Below are positions 52,209 through 63,761 of a stretch of 64,000 nucleotides of DNA, in pieces. The DNA lies in NCBI RefSeq assembly GCF_001610975.1, contig NZ_CP013342.1:2489001-2553000 (forward strand), given 5' to 3'. The translations under genes and the position numbers were made by a program. The number at the start of each line of letters is the position of its first letter. The stretch's first letter is position 1. The notes under the pieces are model-generated. The model did no database searches. It was not told where the DNA came from and saw nothing but the letters and a program-made list of their open reading frames with translations. Source of the DNA: Sphingopyxis terrae subsp. terrae NBRC 15098 (lineage in GTDB: Bacteria; Pseudomonadota; Alphaproteobacteria; Sphingomonadales; Sphingomonadaceae).

Positions 52209-52928
52209 ATGGAGGTTCCGACGCTCGATCCCGTCCGCGACTATGCGCATCGTGTCGCGATGTACGACATGGACCGCACGATCACGCGGTCGGGGACGTA
52301 TAGCGGCTTTCTGATGCACGTTGCGCGGCGGCGCCAGCAATGGCGGCTGCTGTTGCTGCCGCTGGTGGCGCTTGCCGCCGCTGCCTATTCCTTGCGGCTG
52401 ATCGACCGGTCGCGGCTGAAGGCGATCAATCTGCGGCTGCTGGTCGGAAAGAGTTTCCACCGCGCCGAGATCGCTCCGCTCGCCGAAAGCTATGCCGATC
52501 AGGTCATCGCGCGCGGCGTGCACGCGGCGGCGCTCGACCAGATCGCGGCCGACCGCGCGGCGGGTTACCGCGTCCTCCTCGCGACCGCGTCCTTCCATCT
52601 CTATGTCGATGCGATCGCGCGGCGGCTGGGCATCGACGATGTGCTGGCGACCCGCCTCGACGCACCCGACGGCGCCGATCATATCCACGCGCGGCTGGCG
52701 GGCGACAATTGCTATGGCGCGGCCAAGTTCGCGCGCATCGGCGAATGGCTCGCCGATAATGCCATCACCCGCGAAGACGCGCACATCCGCGCCTATTCGG
52801 ATCATGTCTCCGATCATCCGATGCTGGGCTTCGCCGACGAGGCGGTGGCGACGACGCCGTCGCGCGCGCTGAAGAAGCTGGCGCCGCAGCGGGGATGGGC
52901 CGTCGTCGACTGGCGGCAGAAGACATAG
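52209..52928 (+). CDS. HAD-IB family phosphatase
   Basis: A 239-residue HAD hydrolase with motif I YDMDRTITRSGTY, motif II LLATASFHLYVD, and motif III/IV IRAYSDHVSDHPML. A hydrophobic stretch (WRLLLLPLVALAAAAYSL) in the cap region is typical of HAD-IB members related to phosphoserine or lipid-linked phosphatases. Substrate not identifiable. The gene converges with the PLP enzyme gene after 38 nt. Confidence 0.88.
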   Translation: MEVPTLDPVRDYAHRVAMYDMDRTITRSGTYSGFLMHVARRRQQWRLLLLPLVALAAAAYSLRLIDRSRLKAINLRLLVGKSFHRAEIAPLAESYADQVIARGVHAAALDQIAADRAAGYRVLLATASFHLYVDAIARRLGIDDVLATRLDAPDGADHIHARLAGDNCYGAAKFARIGEWLADNAITREDAHIRAYSDHVSDHPMLGFADEAVATTPSRALKKLAPQRGWAVVDWRQKT

Positions 52929-52966
52929 TCATCCCGGCGGTGCGGGAGGGCTTGCCTCGCTTCCGC

Positions 52967-54259
<1,293 letters not shown>

Positions 54260-54333
54260 GACATGCTCCTGAAAATGATCGCGCAGCTATAGCAAGGCTG
54301 GTTACGATTGAAACCGGTTCGCGGTCAGCCGGG

Positions 54334-55740
54334 TCAGGCAAGCGCGGCGATGGCCCAGATAATGCCGATCAGCAGCGGTACGCCGAGCAGATCGAGCGCC
54401 AGCCCCGCCTTGAGCATACGCGGCAGAGCGATGTTGCCCGTCGCCCAGGCGAGCGCGTTGGGGCCGGTTCCCGATGGCAGCATGAAGCCCCAGCTTGCCG
54501 CCATCGCGACGGGCAGGGCAAGGAGGACGGGATCGGTGCCGGTGGCCGCGATCAGCGCGGCGAGCACGGGCATGATGCCGCTCGCCGTTGCGACATTGCT
54601 GGCGAATTCGGTGATCAGGATCGTCAGCGCGACGATCACCGCCGCAAGGAGGATCGTCGGGATCGAACCGAGCGGTGCGAGAACGGCGCCCAGCCAGGCA
54701 GCAAGTCCGCTCTGGGTGATTGCGGCAGCGAGGGCAAGCCCGCCACCGAACATCATGATGACGCCCCAGGGCGCGCGATCGGCTTCCTTCCAGACGAGCA
54801 GCGGCCGGCCGGTACCGTCGGGCACGACGAACAGCAGCAGGCTGCCCGCCACCGCGACGGTGCCGTCGGTCAGCGCGCCCTTCGGGAACAGCGGTTCGAG
54901 CCAGGGCTGCATCACCCAGGCGATCAGCACGAGCAGAAACACGGGCACGACGCGCCGCTCGGCGGTCGACCAGATTGCCTGGTTGCCGAGCGCGGCCGCC
55001 GCCGCGCGCCCGTCGAACGGATGCTCGGCAAGCCGCTGCACCCGCGCAAGGACGATCATCGCAAAGGGCACCGACACAAGCACCACCGGCACGCCATAAA
55101 TCGCCCAGTCGAGGAAGGAGATGTGCAGCCCGAGCGTCCGCTCGATCAGGCCCGCGGCAATGGCGTTGGTCGGGCTGCCGACCAATGTGCCCAGTCCGCC
55201 GAGCGAAGCGGCGAAGGCAATCCCCATCATCACGGCGCCGGGGAAACCCTCGGTATCGCCCTCGCGGGCGCCGGCGGCTCCGACGACCGCCAGCGCGATC
55301 GGCACCATGATGAGCGCGGTGGACGTGTTGGAAATGAACATGCTGAGCAGCGCGGTCGCCGCCATGAAGGCGAAGAGCAGCCCGGTCGCGGTCGGCGACG
55401 CGCGCTTGAGCAGCGCCAGTGCGAGCCGGCGGTGCAGCCCGACGCGCTCGATCGCGAGCGCGAGGAACGCGCCGCCCAGGATCAGAAACAGGATCGGCGA
55501 ATAATATTCCTTGGCGATGGCATTGGCGTCCATCACCCCGAAGGCCGGGACGGTCAGGAAGGGAAGGAGTGCGGTGACGGTCAGCGGCATCGCTTCGGTC
55601 ATCCACCAGATTGCCATCAGGACGGTCAGCGCCGCAACGCGCCACGCCGTCGGTTCCATGCCCGCGGGGGCCGGCAGCGCCAGCATCGCGACGAAAGCCA
55701 GCAAGCCGCCGATCAGCCCGAGCAGGCGCGTGCGCGTCAT
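54334..55740 (-). CDS. SLC13/DASS family anion transporter
   Basis: A 468-residue polytopic protein with about 12 hydrophobic segments. The two SNT-type motifs are LVGSPTNAIAAGLIE in the first half and LPSGTGPNALAWATGNI in the second. Substrates of the family are dicarboxylates, citrate or sulfate. It begins inside the end of pgeF (ATGA) and is the last gene of the lgt operon. Confidence 0.88.
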   Translation of the reverse strand: MTRTRLLGLIGGLLAFVAMLALPAPAGMEPTAWRVAALTVLMAIWWMTEAMPLTVTALLPFLTVPAFGVMDANAIAKEYYSPILFLILGGAFLALAIERVGLHRRLALALLKRASPTATGLLFAFMAATALLSMFISNTSTALIMVPIALAVVGAAGAREGDTEGFPGAVMMGIAFAASLGGLGTLVGSPTNAIAAGLIERTLGLHISFLDWAIYGVPVVLVSVPFAMIVLARVQRLAEHPFDGRAAAAALGNQAIWSTAERRVVPVFLLVLIAWVMQPWLEPLFPKGALTDGTVAVAGSLLLFVVPDGTGRPLLVWKEADRAPWGVIMMFGGGLALAAAITQSGLAAWLGAVLAPLGSIPTILLAAVIVALTILITEFASNVATASGIMPVLAALIAATGTDPVLLALPVAMAASWGFMLPSGTGPNALAWATGNIALPRMLKAGLALDLLGVPLLIGIIWAIAALA

Positions 55741-56504
55741 CCGTCCCCCAATCCGATCACCGAAAGCTGCCGGCCATAGCTGTTCTCGCTTTTATGGCAG
55801 GCGCGGCGATAGCTGAAATATTCCTCTGCTTCGGCGTAGGTGTCCTGCCCGCCGATGGCAACCTTGGCGACGCCCGCGGCCGCGAGGCGCGCCGCGACAT
55901 AGGCGGCGATGTCGAACATGGCGTGTCCCGGCTTGCCGGCCGCGAAGAAGCGTTCGTTGGCGGGATCGTCGGTGACGAAGCGCTGCACGAAACTGTCATC
56001 GACCTCATAGGACGCGCGGCCGATACAGGGGCCGATCGCGGCGACGACATTTCTGCGCCGCGCGCCGAGGCTTTCCATCGCGCCGAGCGCCGCGTCGGTG
56101 ACCCCCGCGATTGCGCCTTTCCACCCGGCATGGGCCGCCGCGACGACGCCGGCCGAGCGATCGGCAAACAGCACCGGGACGCAATCGGCAGTGAGGATGC
56201 CGAGCAAGATGCCCGGCGTGCGCGTCGCCAGCGCGTCGGCTTCGGGTCGGGCGGCAAGGTCGCTGTCCGCATCGACGATATGGCAGCGATTGCCATGCAC
56301 CTGATAAAGCCCTGTCAGAGTAGCGCCGGGCAGCACGGTGGCGCCGACGCGGCGGCGATTTTCCGCAATCAGCGCGGCATCGTCGCCCGATCCGACGCCG
56401 CAGTTGAGCGAGGCAAGGTCGCCGGTCGACATGCCGCCGCGCCGTCCGAAAAATCCGTGCGCGACCCCGGCGAGCGGGGCGGCGGTGGTGAAAGGCGGGG
56501 TCAC
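55737..56504 (-). CDS. pgeF: PgeF/YfiH purine nucleoside phosphorylase (laccase domain)
   Basis: A 255-residue protein of the COG1496 family. Zinc-site motifs are LYQVHGNRCH, LTADCVPVLFAD and AAAHAGWKGAIAG. Members act as purine nucleoside phosphorylases/adenosine deaminases and as peptidoglycan-editing factors. The GTG start at 56504 overlaps the GNAT stop (GTGA). Confidence 0.93.
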   Translation of the reverse strand: MTPPFTTAAPLAGVAHGFFGRRGGMSTGDLASLNCGVGSGDDAALIAENRRRVGATVLPGATLTGLYQVHGNRCHIVDADSDLAARPEADALATRTPGILLGILTADCVPVLFADRSAGVVAAAHAGWKGAIAGVTDAALGAMESLGARRRNVVAAIGPCIGRASYEVDDSFVQRFVTDDPANERFFAAGKPGHAMFDIAAYVAARLAAAGVAKVAIGGQDTYAEAEEYFSYRRACHKSENSYGRQLSVIGLGDG

Positions 56505-57019
56505 AGGTCGAGCCTCCAGATCCGGTCTTCGTCGATATGATTGCCGACGCGGAATGCGTTGCGGCCGACATCGACGAAGCCATAGCGGCGGTAAAAAGCC
56601 TGCGCGCGCGGGTTCTCGGTGAAGACCGACAGATAGAGGATCGATGCCCTTTGGCGCGCCCAGTCGATGCCCCATTGCATCAGCGCCGCGGCAACGCCCG
56701 TCCCTTTGGCTTCGGCGGCGACATAAAGCTGGTGGAGTTCGGTCGCGCCCTCCGCCGGCTGCCCATCGGGCAGATCGAAATCGATGGGGCCAAGCTTGAT
56801 ATAGCCGAGGATCGCCTCGTCGGCGCCGCGGACGAGCGCGACTACCATCGCGGGATCGGCGATCTGCGCGCGCAGTTTCTCGGGCGGATTCCAGTCCGCG
56901 AGAAAGCTCGCCAGGTCGGCGGGATCGTAGATATGACCGAAGGTCTGCACGAAGGCGGCTTCGGCAAAGCGCGACAGCGCGTCGGCGTCGGCAGCGGTGG
57001 CGAGCGTGACGTCGGTCAT
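56501..57019 (-). CDS. GNAT family N-acetyltransferase
   Basis: A 172-residue GNAT. The CoA-binding motif is LYVAAEAKGTGVAAALMQW (a Q/RxxGxG/A variant), followed by LSVFTENPRAQAFYRRYGF. The N-terminus TLATAADADALSRF is typical. The substrate is unknown. It overlaps both neighbours by 4 nt. Confidence 0.9.
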   Translation of the reverse strand: MTDVTLATAADADALSRFAEAAFVQTFGHIYDPADLASFLADWNPPEKLRAQIADPAMVVALVRGADEAILGYIKLGPIDFDLPDGQPAEGATELHQLYVAAEAKGTGVAAALMQWGIDWARQRASILYLSVFTENPRAQAFYRRYGFVDVGRNAFRVGNHIDEDRIWRLDL

Positions 57020-58086
57020 GCAATCTCTCCCGAACTATCGAATCCGGCGGGCTGCGGCCAGCCGGCGCCGGTCAGCGCCATCGCCTGGAACAATGTTCCC
57101 ATCTGATCACCCGCGACCAGCCGGTCGCGCTGTCTCTGCAAATCGCCCGCGCGTGCAGGCGAGGCAGCGACCAACGTCTGCAAGCGGGCGTCGATGCCCA
57201 TCGCCTGCAACCACGCGCCCTGATCAACGGGGCCGAAGACGTTCGTGCCGGGGCGCCGCGCGGCATGGGCAAGCGCCGCGAAGTCGACATGGGCGGTCAG
57301 GTCGACCTCGCCCGGATCGGCGAAGGGATCGGCGAAACGATGCGCCTTTACCGCCTGCAGCGTGTCGCCGGTGGCGGGGCCGCAATAGCCATAGTCGATT
57401 GCGAGCAGCGCACCGCCCTGCCGTGCGAGCCTCGCGCTGCACCGATGGATCACCGCGGCGGCGGCGGGCGCGGTTTCGACGATCGTGCCTTCGGTGCGGT
57501 CGCGCAGCGCTGGCGGTATGGCCTCGTCGGCTGGAACCGTGTCCGGAGCAGCAGTTATGCTGTTGCCCCCACGCACGACGATGCGCTCGCGCCAGCCGTC
57601 CTTCGTTGCCACATATTGATGGACGGGCAGCGCGTCGAAAAATTCATTGGCGATGACGATCAGCGGCAGGTCGTCCGGCAGGCTGTCGATCTCGTCATGA
57701 TGCTCTGCGTCCGGCAGGCGCGCCGATTGCGCCGCGCGCAGCGCGGGGCTCGTCTCGACGAGGTGGAGGCCCTGCGGCTTGCAGTCGAAGCGGGCGGCGG
57801 TGCGCAGCGCGTCGGCGGCGAGTGTGCCGCGCCCCGGCCCCAGTTCGACATAATGAAAGGCGGGGCCGCCCGCACGGGTCCACAGGTCGGCGATCCAGAT
57901 GCCGACCATTTCGCCGAACATCTGGCTGATTTCGGGCGCCGTGGTGAAATCGCCCGCGGCGCCGAGCGGGTCGCGCGTCGCATAATAATGCGCGTTCGCC
58001 GCCGCCATATAATCGGCGACCGTCACCGTCCGCGCCGCGGCAATTTCCCTCATCAAATCGTCGGGGGTCGGCGGTCCGTCAGGCAA
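57016..58086 (-). CDS. SAM-dependent methyltransferase, MidA/NDUFAF7 family
   Basis: A protein of about 356 residues with the SAM motif [18 protein letters not shown], the family N-terminal motif [18 protein letters not shown], and [18 protein letters not shown]. Eukaryotic NDUFAF7 methylates a complex I arginine; the bacterial role is unclear. The start is uncertain: TTG at 58086 would overlap the lgt stop, while ATG at 58053 lacks a ribosome-binding site and gives [12 protein letters not shown]. Confidence 0.87.
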   Translation of the reverse strand: MPDGPPTPDDLMREIAAARTVTVADYMAAANAHYYATRDPLGAAGDFTTAPEISQMFGEMVGIWIADLWTRAGGPAFHYVELGPGRGTLAADALRTAARFDCKPQGLHLVETSPALRAAQSARLPDAEHHDEIDSLPDDLPLIVIANEFFDALPVHQYVATKDGWRERIVVRGGNSITAAPDTVPADEAIPPALRDRTEGTIVETAPAAAAVIHRCSARLARQGGALLAIDYGYCGPATGDTLQAVKAHRFADPFADPGEVDLTAHVDFAALAHAARRPGTNVFGPVDQGAWLQAMGIDARLQTLVAASPARAGDLQRQRDRLVAGDQMGTLFQAMALTGAGWPQPAGFDSSGEIA

Positions 58087-58960
58087 TGCTGTCGGACCCC
58101 GCGACGGGTTCGACGCGCTGGCGCCGGCCCTTGGCGGTGGCAACGAGCCAGATGCCGGCGAGCAGCATCGGCACGGTCAACCACTGGCCCATCGACAGGC
58201 CGGTCATATCGACGACCCACTGGCGCTGGACATCGGGCTCGCGGAAATATTCGACGACGAAACGGCTGACGCCATAGAGGATCGCGGCCATGCCGAACAG
58301 GAATCCGGGCTTGTAGCGCGCATCGGTGCGCCAGAAGAACCAGGCGAGCACCGCCATCATGACGATGCCTTCCAGCCCGGCTTCGTAAAGCTGGCTGGGA
58401 TGTCGCGGGTCCATCGTCCCGCTTTCGGGAAAGATGATCGCCCACGGCACCGTCGTGGCGCGACCCCACAGCTCTCCGTTCACGAAATTGGCGAGGCGGC
58501 CGAAAAAGAGGCCGAAGGGCACAACGCACGCAACATAGTCGCAAAAGCGCAGAAAGCTGAGCTTCTCCTTGCGCGTCACATACCAGATCGCGACCAGCAC
58601 GCCGAGCACGCCGCCGTGCAGCGACATGCCGCCGTCCCAGAGGCGAAAGACCGCGGCGGGGTCGCGAATGTAGGATTCCAGATTGTAGAACAGGACATAG
58701 CCGATGCGTCCGCCCAGGATGATTCCCAGCATCGCATAGAAGATCATGTCGTCGGCGTGACGGGGCGCCATCGGCGAGCCCGGCTGGTCGATCAGCTTGG
58801 TAAGATACCAATAGCCGACGAAAATGCCCGCGAGATAGGCGAGGGCGTACCAACGGATCGGTAGCCCGAATACCGAAAAGGCAATCGCGCTATTGTCTCC
58901 CATCAGGTCATGGAAGTTCACATATTGCGTTGCTTCGGCTAGGGTTGCAAAAAGAAACAT
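58079..58960 (-). CDS. lgt: Prolipoprotein diacylglyceryl transferase
   Basis: A 293-residue, seven-helix protein. [19 protein letters not shown] contains the essential histidine region, and [17 protein letters not shown] contains the Lgt signature with the catalytic arginine. It transfers diacylglycerol to lipobox cysteines such as those of the lipoproteins in this window. The start [17 protein letters not shown] at 58960 is chosen over the longer frame that runs into the divergent ligase promoter. It heads a five-gene operon. Confidence 0.95.
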   Translation of the reverse strand: MFLFATLAEATQYVNFHDLMGDNSAIAFSVFGLPIRWYALAYLAGIFVGYWYLTKLIDQPGSPMAPRHADDMIFYAMLGIILGGRIGYVLFYNLESYIRDPAAVFRLWDGGMSLHGGVLGVLVAIWYVTRKEKLSFLRFCDYVACVVPFGLFFGRLANFVNGELWGRATTVPWAIIFPESGTMDPRHPSQLYEAGLEGIVMMAVLAWFFWRTDARYKPGFLFGMAAILYGVSRFVVEYFREPDVQRQWVVDMTGLSMGQWLTVPMLLAGIWLVATAKGRRQRVEPVAGSDSIA

Positions 58961-59037
58961 ATATTCTCGGAACCTTCCCCAGGAGAGGGCTTCCCCATAA
59001 GGGGTAAGCGCCACGAGACCAAGAGGAGAGATACAGG

Positions 59038-60741
59038 ATGCCATCCGCGCTCGATCTGCGCCTGGACGCCGCATATGAACTGATCACCGGCCCGGGCGGG
59101 CCGATCCAGGTCGGATCCATCGAAAAGGACGGGCGTTCGCTGCCCTTCATCACCAATGCGCCGACGAATCTGGGCGACTATGTTGCGTTTTTTTGTGCGC
59201 AGCATGGCGACGCCACCTTTCTGGTCGAAGGCGATGAAAGGCTGAGCTTCAAACAGGTCTATGCCGCCGCGCGGAAAGTTGCGGCGGGACTGATCGAAAC
59301 GCACGGCGTCGCGCGCGGCGACCGTGTCGGGCTGGCGATGCGCAATGCCAATGTCTGGTGCGTCAGCTACCTCGGCATCCTGCTTGCGGGCGGCTGCGCG
59401 ACCCTGCTCAACGGCTGGTGGCAGGGCGGCGAGCTGGCCGCGGGAATCGAGGATGCGGAGGCGAAGCTGGTGATCGCCGATCCGCAGCGCGCGGCGCGAC
59501 TGGCCGAACCCGGCGTGACGCACAGTGCCAAGGTCGTGACGCTCGACATCACGCGCCCGATCGCCGAAGCGATCGCGCCGGTCAGCGGCAGCGCCGACAC
59601 CGCCTTGCCCGCGCTGACGGGTGATGATCTGGCGACGATTCTCTTTACCTCCGGTTCGACGGGTCAGTCGAAGGGCGCCTATTCGCGTCACCGTTCGGTG
59701 GTCCAGGCGATCTTCAACTATGTCACCCAGACCGCGAGCATCGTCCATCTTCTGACCGAAGACGGGCAGATGTCCGATATTCAGCCCGCGACGCTGATCT
59801 GCACCCCGCTGTTCCACGTCACCGCCGAAATCCCGGTGTTCCTGCAAAGCTTCGCGCTCGGCCGGAAGCTTGTGCTGATGCCGAAGTGGAATGCCGAAGA
59901 GGCGATGCGGCTGATCCAGGACGAACAGGTCAATTATTTCGTCGGCGTGCCGCTGATGAGCTACGAGATTCTCGTCCATCCGAACCGCAAGAATTACGAT
60001 CTGTCGACGTGCAAGAGCTACGCCGGCGGCGGGGCGCCGCGCCCGCCCGAACATGTGAAGCGCCTGGCGACCGAAATGGGCGAGGGCAAGCCGCTGCTCG
60101 GCTATGGCCTTACCGAAACCAACGCCGTGGGCTGCGGCATCATCAACGAAAATTACGTCGAAAAGCCGCTTTCGACCGGCCCGGCGTCGAAACCGCTCGT
60201 CGATCTTGCGATCCTCGACGACAATGGCGCGGCGCTCGCGCAGGGACAGGTCGGCGAAGTATGCATCCGGTCGATCTGCAATTTCGAAGGCTATTGGAAC
60301 AATCCGGCGGCGACCAAGGCGGCCTTTTTCGACAATGGCTATTTCCGCACCGGCGACCTCGGCTATCTTGATGCCGACGGCTATCTGTTCATCGTCGATC
60401 GCAAGAAGGACATCATCATCCGCGGCGGCGAGAATATCAGCTGTCAGGAGGTCGAGGCGGCGATCTACGAACATGCCGACGTCAACGAATGCGCGGTGTT
60501 CGGCCTGCCCGACGAGCGGCTGGGCGAAGTAGTCGGCGCGGTCGTGTGGCTGAAACCCGAGAGCAGCGTCGATGCAAACGAACTGACGGCCTTCCTGCAG
60601 GAGCGGCTGGCGGCGTTCAAGGTGCCCTATCGCATCTGGATGGCAACCGATGCGCTGCCGAAGCTGGGCAGCGAAAAGATCGACAAGGTCAGCCTGCGCA
60701 ACAAATATCGCGAGGAATTTGCGGCTCAGCCCGCGGCATGA
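59038..60741 (+). CDS. Acyl-CoA ligase / AMP-dependent synthetase
   Basis: A 567-residue ANL enzyme, complete in all motifs: P-loop [33 protein letters not shown], hinge [15 protein letters not shown] and the C-terminal catalytic lysine in LGSEKIDK. It is divergent from lgt, with AAGAGGAGA before the ATG. Probably a medium- or long-chain fatty or aryl acid CoA ligase; substrate not readable. Confidence 0.9.
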   Translation: MPSALDLRLDAAYELITGPGGPIQVGSIEKDGRSLPFITNAPTNLGDYVAFFCAQHGDATFLVEGDERLSFKQVYAAARKVAAGLIETHGVARGDRVGLAMRNANVWCVSYLGILLAGGCATLLNGWWQGGELAAGIEDAEAKLVIADPQRAARLAEPGVTHSAKVVTLDITRPIAEAIAPVSGSADTALPALTGDDLATILFTSGSTGQSKGAYSRHRSVVQAIFNYVTQTASIVHLLTEDGQMSDIQPATLICTPLFHVTAEIPVFLQSFALGRKLVLMPKWNAEEAMRLIQDEQVNYFVGVPLMSYEILVHPNRKNYDLSTCKSYAGGGAPRPPEHVKRLATEMGEGKPLLGYGLTETNAVGCGIINENYVEKPLSTGPASKPLVDLAILDDNGAALAQGQVGEVCIRSICNFEGYWNNPAATKAAFFDNGYFRTGDLGYLDADGYLFIVDRKKDIIIRGGENISCQEVEAAIYEHADVNECAVFGLPDERLGEVVGAVVWLKPESSVDANELTAFLQERLAAFKVPYRIWMATDALPKLGSEKIDKVSLRNKYREEFAAQPAA

Positions 60742-60779
60742 TCGCAACGACGGCGTAACCGGAGAGGGAGCGGGAGCGA

Positions 60780-61646
60780 ATGAGGGATATGGAAGAGGAC
60801 CAGTCCCCCGTCGCCCCCGCGGCCGCCCCGCCGCCGCGCGTCTATCGCCATCGGCTGCCGACGCGGCTTTGGCACTGGATCAACGCCGCGACGCTGCTCG
60901 TCATGCTGATGAGCGGGCTGATGATCTTCAACGCGCACCCGCGCCTCTATTGGGGGCAATATGGCGCGAACTACGACCAGCCGTGGCTGTCGATCGGGTC
61001 GAAGGCGAATCGCGGCTACCTCCGCATTGCCGCGGTCGAGATCGACACGACGGGTGTGCTTGGCCGCTGGACCGACGCCAATGGTGCGACGAAGACCTGG
61101 GCCTTTCCGGGCTGGGCGACGATTCCCACCAGCTACAGCCTTGCCGACGGGCGGCGCTGGCACCTCTTCTTCGCCTGGGTGCTGGCGATCAGCCTGACGC
61201 TCTATATGCTGTGGACCGCGATCGGCGGGCATTTGCGCAAGGATCTGCACGTCCGGCGCCCCGAATGGTCGCCGGGGCATATCTGGCAGGATATCAAGGA
61301 TCACGCCCGGCTGCGCTTTCCGACGGGCGAAGCGGCGGCGCGGTACAATATCCTGCAAAAGCTCAGCTATATCGGCGTGATCTTCGTGCTGCTGCCGCTG
61401 ATGATCGCAACCGGGCTGACGATGTCGCCGGGGATGAACGCCGCGGCGCCGTGGCTGCTCGACCTGTTCGGCGGGCGCCAGTCGGCGCGCTCGATCCATT
61501 TCATCCTGGCCTGGGCGCTCGTCGCCTTCTTCCTCGTCCATATCGCGATGGTGCTGCTCGCCGGGCCGGTCAACGAACTGCGCTCGATGCTTACGGGCTG
61601 GTTCCGTCTGCCGGCCGACAAGCCTCGCGTGGGAGAAAACGCATGA
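60780..61646 (+). CDS. Cytochrome b/b6-type membrane subunit
   Basis: A 288-residue protein with four or five membrane helices and heme-ligand-like histidines: HRLPTRLWHWINAATLLVML, GRRWHLFFAWVL, SARSIHFILAWALV and FFLVHIAMVLL. It resembles thiosulfate reductase/DUF4405-like cytochrome b subunits. It overlaps the molybdoenzyme gene by ATGA and should pass electrons between it and quinone. The start may be ATG 60780 or ATG 60789. Confidence 0.88.
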   Translation: MRDMEEDQSPVAPAAAPPPRVYRHRLPTRLWHWINAATLLVMLMSGLMIFNAHPRLYWGQYGANYDQPWLSIGSKANRGYLRIAAVEIDTTGVLGRWTDANGATKTWAFPGWATIPTSYSLADGRRWHLFFAWVLAISLTLYMLWTAIGGHLRKDLHVRRPEWSPGHIWQDIKDHARLRFPTGEAAARYNILQKLSYIGVIFVLLPLMIATGLTMSPGMNAAAPWLLDLFGGRQSARSIHFILAWALVAFFLVHIAMVLLAGPVNELRSMLTGWFRLPADKPRVGENA

Positions 61647-62413
61647 CCGGCCTGATCCTGCCGCGACGCGAACTGATCGTCCGCGCGGGCGGTATGGCGG
61701 CCGCGCTGCCGCTGCTCGCTGCGTGCGATCGGGTCAACGAGGCGCCCGCAGTGCGCAAGATCCTGTCGATGGGCGAGGAGATGAACCGCGCCAGCCAGCG
61801 GGCGCTGACGGATCGCGACGCCCTCGCCCCCGAATATGGCCGCGCCGACCTGTCGCCCGTCTTTCGCGCCAACGGCACCCGCCTGCCCGAAGGGGCAGAC
61901 TATCCCGCGCACGCCGCGAACGGCTTTGCCGACTGGCGTGTTCGCGTATCGGGGCTGGTCGCGCGGCCCTTGTCGCTGTCGCTCGCCGATTTGCGGGCGA
62001 TGCCGCAACGTCGGCAGATCACCCGCCACGACTGCGTCGAGGGCTGGAGCGCGATCGCCGAATGGATGGGGCCGCAACTGCGCCAAGTGTTGGCAGCGGC
62101 AGGGGTGCGCGATGCGGCGCGCTATATCGTCTTTCATTGTGCCGACCGGATCGGAGGCGCGGCTTATTATGAAAGCTGCGACATGGTCGATGCGCTTCAT
62201 CCGCAAACCATCCTTGCGTGGGCGCTCAACGGATCGGTATTGCCGATCGCCAACGGCGCGCCGTTGCGGCTGCGGATCGAGCGGCAGCTCGGTTACAAGC
62301 ATGCCAAATATCTGACCGGCATCGAAGCGGTCGCCAGCCTCGAAAAGGTGGGGGCGGGGAAGGGCGGCTTCTGGGAAGACCGCATTGATTATGAATGGTA
62401 TGCGGGTATTTAG
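61643..62413 (+). CDS. Molybdopterin-dependent oxidoreductase, sulfite-oxidase fold
   Basis: A 256-residue protein with the Mo-ligating cysteine C131 in TRHDCVEGWSAIAEW and the core motif GAAYYESCDMVDALHPQTIL. The N-terminus has an RR pair followed by a hydrophobic stretch and a lipobox-like LLAAC, so it may be a Tat-exported lipoprotein. It lacks the second dimerisation domain of true sulfite oxidases and so resembles YedY/MsrP in size. Its partner cytochrome b is directly upstream. Substrate unknown. Confidence 0.88.
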   Translation: MTGLILPRRELIVRAGGMAAALPLLAACDRVNEAPAVRKILSMGEEMNRASQRALTDRDALAPEYGRADLSPVFRANGTRLPEGADYPAHAANGFADWRVRVSGLVARPLSLSLADLRAMPQRRQITRHDCVEGWSAIAEWMGPQLRQVLAAAGVRDAARYIVFHCADRIGGAAYYESCDMVDALHPQTILAWALNGSVLPIANGAPLRLRIERQLGYKHAKYLTGIEAVASLEKVGAGKGGFWEDRIDYEWYAGI

Positions 62414-62456
62414 GGGGCCGCAGGGGGCAGGCAAGACGCAAAAAAAGGTCGCACCC

Positions 62457-63692
62457 ATGTCCATTCTCCGCCCGTTCCTGGCCCGCGTCATCCGTCACGG
62501 CCAGCTGACCGTCCTGTCGCCGGACGGGAGCAGCGAAAGCTTCGGCGCGCCAGCCGCCGGCTATCCCGAAGTGACGGTGCGTTTTACCACGCGAAAGGGG
62601 ATGCGCCGCATCATCCTCGATCCGCGGCTCGGCGCCGCCGAAGCCTTCATGGACGGCGAGATGGAGATCGTTCAGGGCGATATCATGGAGCTGATCGGCC
62701 TGCTGCGCGCGAACACGCCGTGGGACCGCGGCGCAAAGCTCAAGGACAAGACCGCGCTCGGCGAATGGATCGAGGGGATGAAGACGCGGCTCAATTCGAT
62801 CAACCGCCGGCGCTCGTCGCGCGCGAATGTCGCGCATCATTACGACATCGGCAACGACCTCTACCGCCTCTTCCTCGACAGCGACATGCAATATAGCTGC
62901 GCCTATTGGCCGCGCCCCGACATGACGCTGGAGGAGGCTCAGGCGGCGAAAAAGGCGCATATCGCGGCCAAGCTGGCGCTCGCGCCGGGGCAGCGCGTGC
63001 TCGACATCGGCTGCGGATGGGGCGGCATGGCGATCGCCCTCGCGCAGCTCGAACGGGTCGAGGTGCTGGGGATCACCCTGTCCGAAGAACAGCTCGCGCT
63101 CGCCCGCGAACGCGCCACGGCGGCGGGTGTGGCCGACCGGGTGCGCTTCGAACTGATCGACTATCGCGACCTTGCCGAGCGCGAGGTCGGGGGTTTCGAC
63201 CGGATCGTGTCGGTGGGCATGTTCGAACATGTCGGCGCCGCCAATTTCGAAACCTTCTTTCGCGCCTGCGCCAATCTGATGACCGCCGACGGCGTGATGC
63301 TGCTCCACACCATCGGCCGTTTCGGTAAACCCGGCGCGACCGACGCCTTCACGCGCAAATATATCTTCCCCGGCGGCTATATCCCCGCGCTCAGCGAAAC
63401 GGTCGCGGCGAGCGAAAAGAGCCGGCTGATCGTCACCGACGTCGAAACGCTGCGGCTGCATTATGCGCTTACGCTGCGCCAATGGTATGCGCGCACGCTG
63501 GCGCATCGGGGCGAGATCGTCGCCATGATGGACGAACGCTTCTATCGCATGTGGACCTTCTACCTGGCCGGCGCCACCGCGGCCTTCGAAAGCGGCGGGA
63601 TGGGCAATTACCAGATCCAGTTCGCCCGCAGCCGCCACGCCCTGCCGCTGACCCGCGACTATATGGCTGAAGCCGAGGAGCATTATCTTTAG
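62457..63692 (+). CDS. Cyclopropane-fatty-acyl-phospholipid synthase family methyltransferase
   Basis: A 411-residue protein. N-terminal lipid-binding part, then SRANVAHHYDIGNDLYRLFL (family motif), SAM motif VLDIGCGWGGMAIALA, and GMFEHVGAANFETFF with the conserved active-site glutamate. It methylates unsaturated acyl chains of membrane phospholipids. AAAAAAGG lies about 8 nt before the ATG at 62457. It follows the molybdoenzyme by 43 nt. Confidence 0.92.
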   Translation: MSILRPFLARVIRHGQLTVLSPDGSSESFGAPAAGYPEVTVRFTTRKGMRRIILDPRLGAAEAFMDGEMEIVQGDIMELIGLLRANTPWDRGAKLKDKTALGEWIEGMKTRLNSINRRRSSRANVAHHYDIGNDLYRLFLDSDMQYSCAYWPRPDMTLEEAQAAKKAHIAAKLALAPGQRVLDIGCGWGGMAIALAQLERVEVLGITLSEEQLALARERATAAGVADRVRFELIDYRDLAEREVGGFDRIVSVGMFEHVGAANFETFFRACANLMTADGVMLLHTIGRFGKPGATDAFTRKYIFPGGYIPALSETVAASEKSRLIVTDVETLRLHYALTLRQWYARTLAHRGEIVAMMDERFYRMWTFYLAGATAAFESGGMGNYQIQFARSRHALPLTRDYMAEAEEHYL

Positions 63693-63761
63693 CCTCGCGA
63701 TGGGAAGGGCGACAGGGGTCTGCTTCGGGGTGGAAGGGGACTTCGCCGCTCACCGCTTCGT

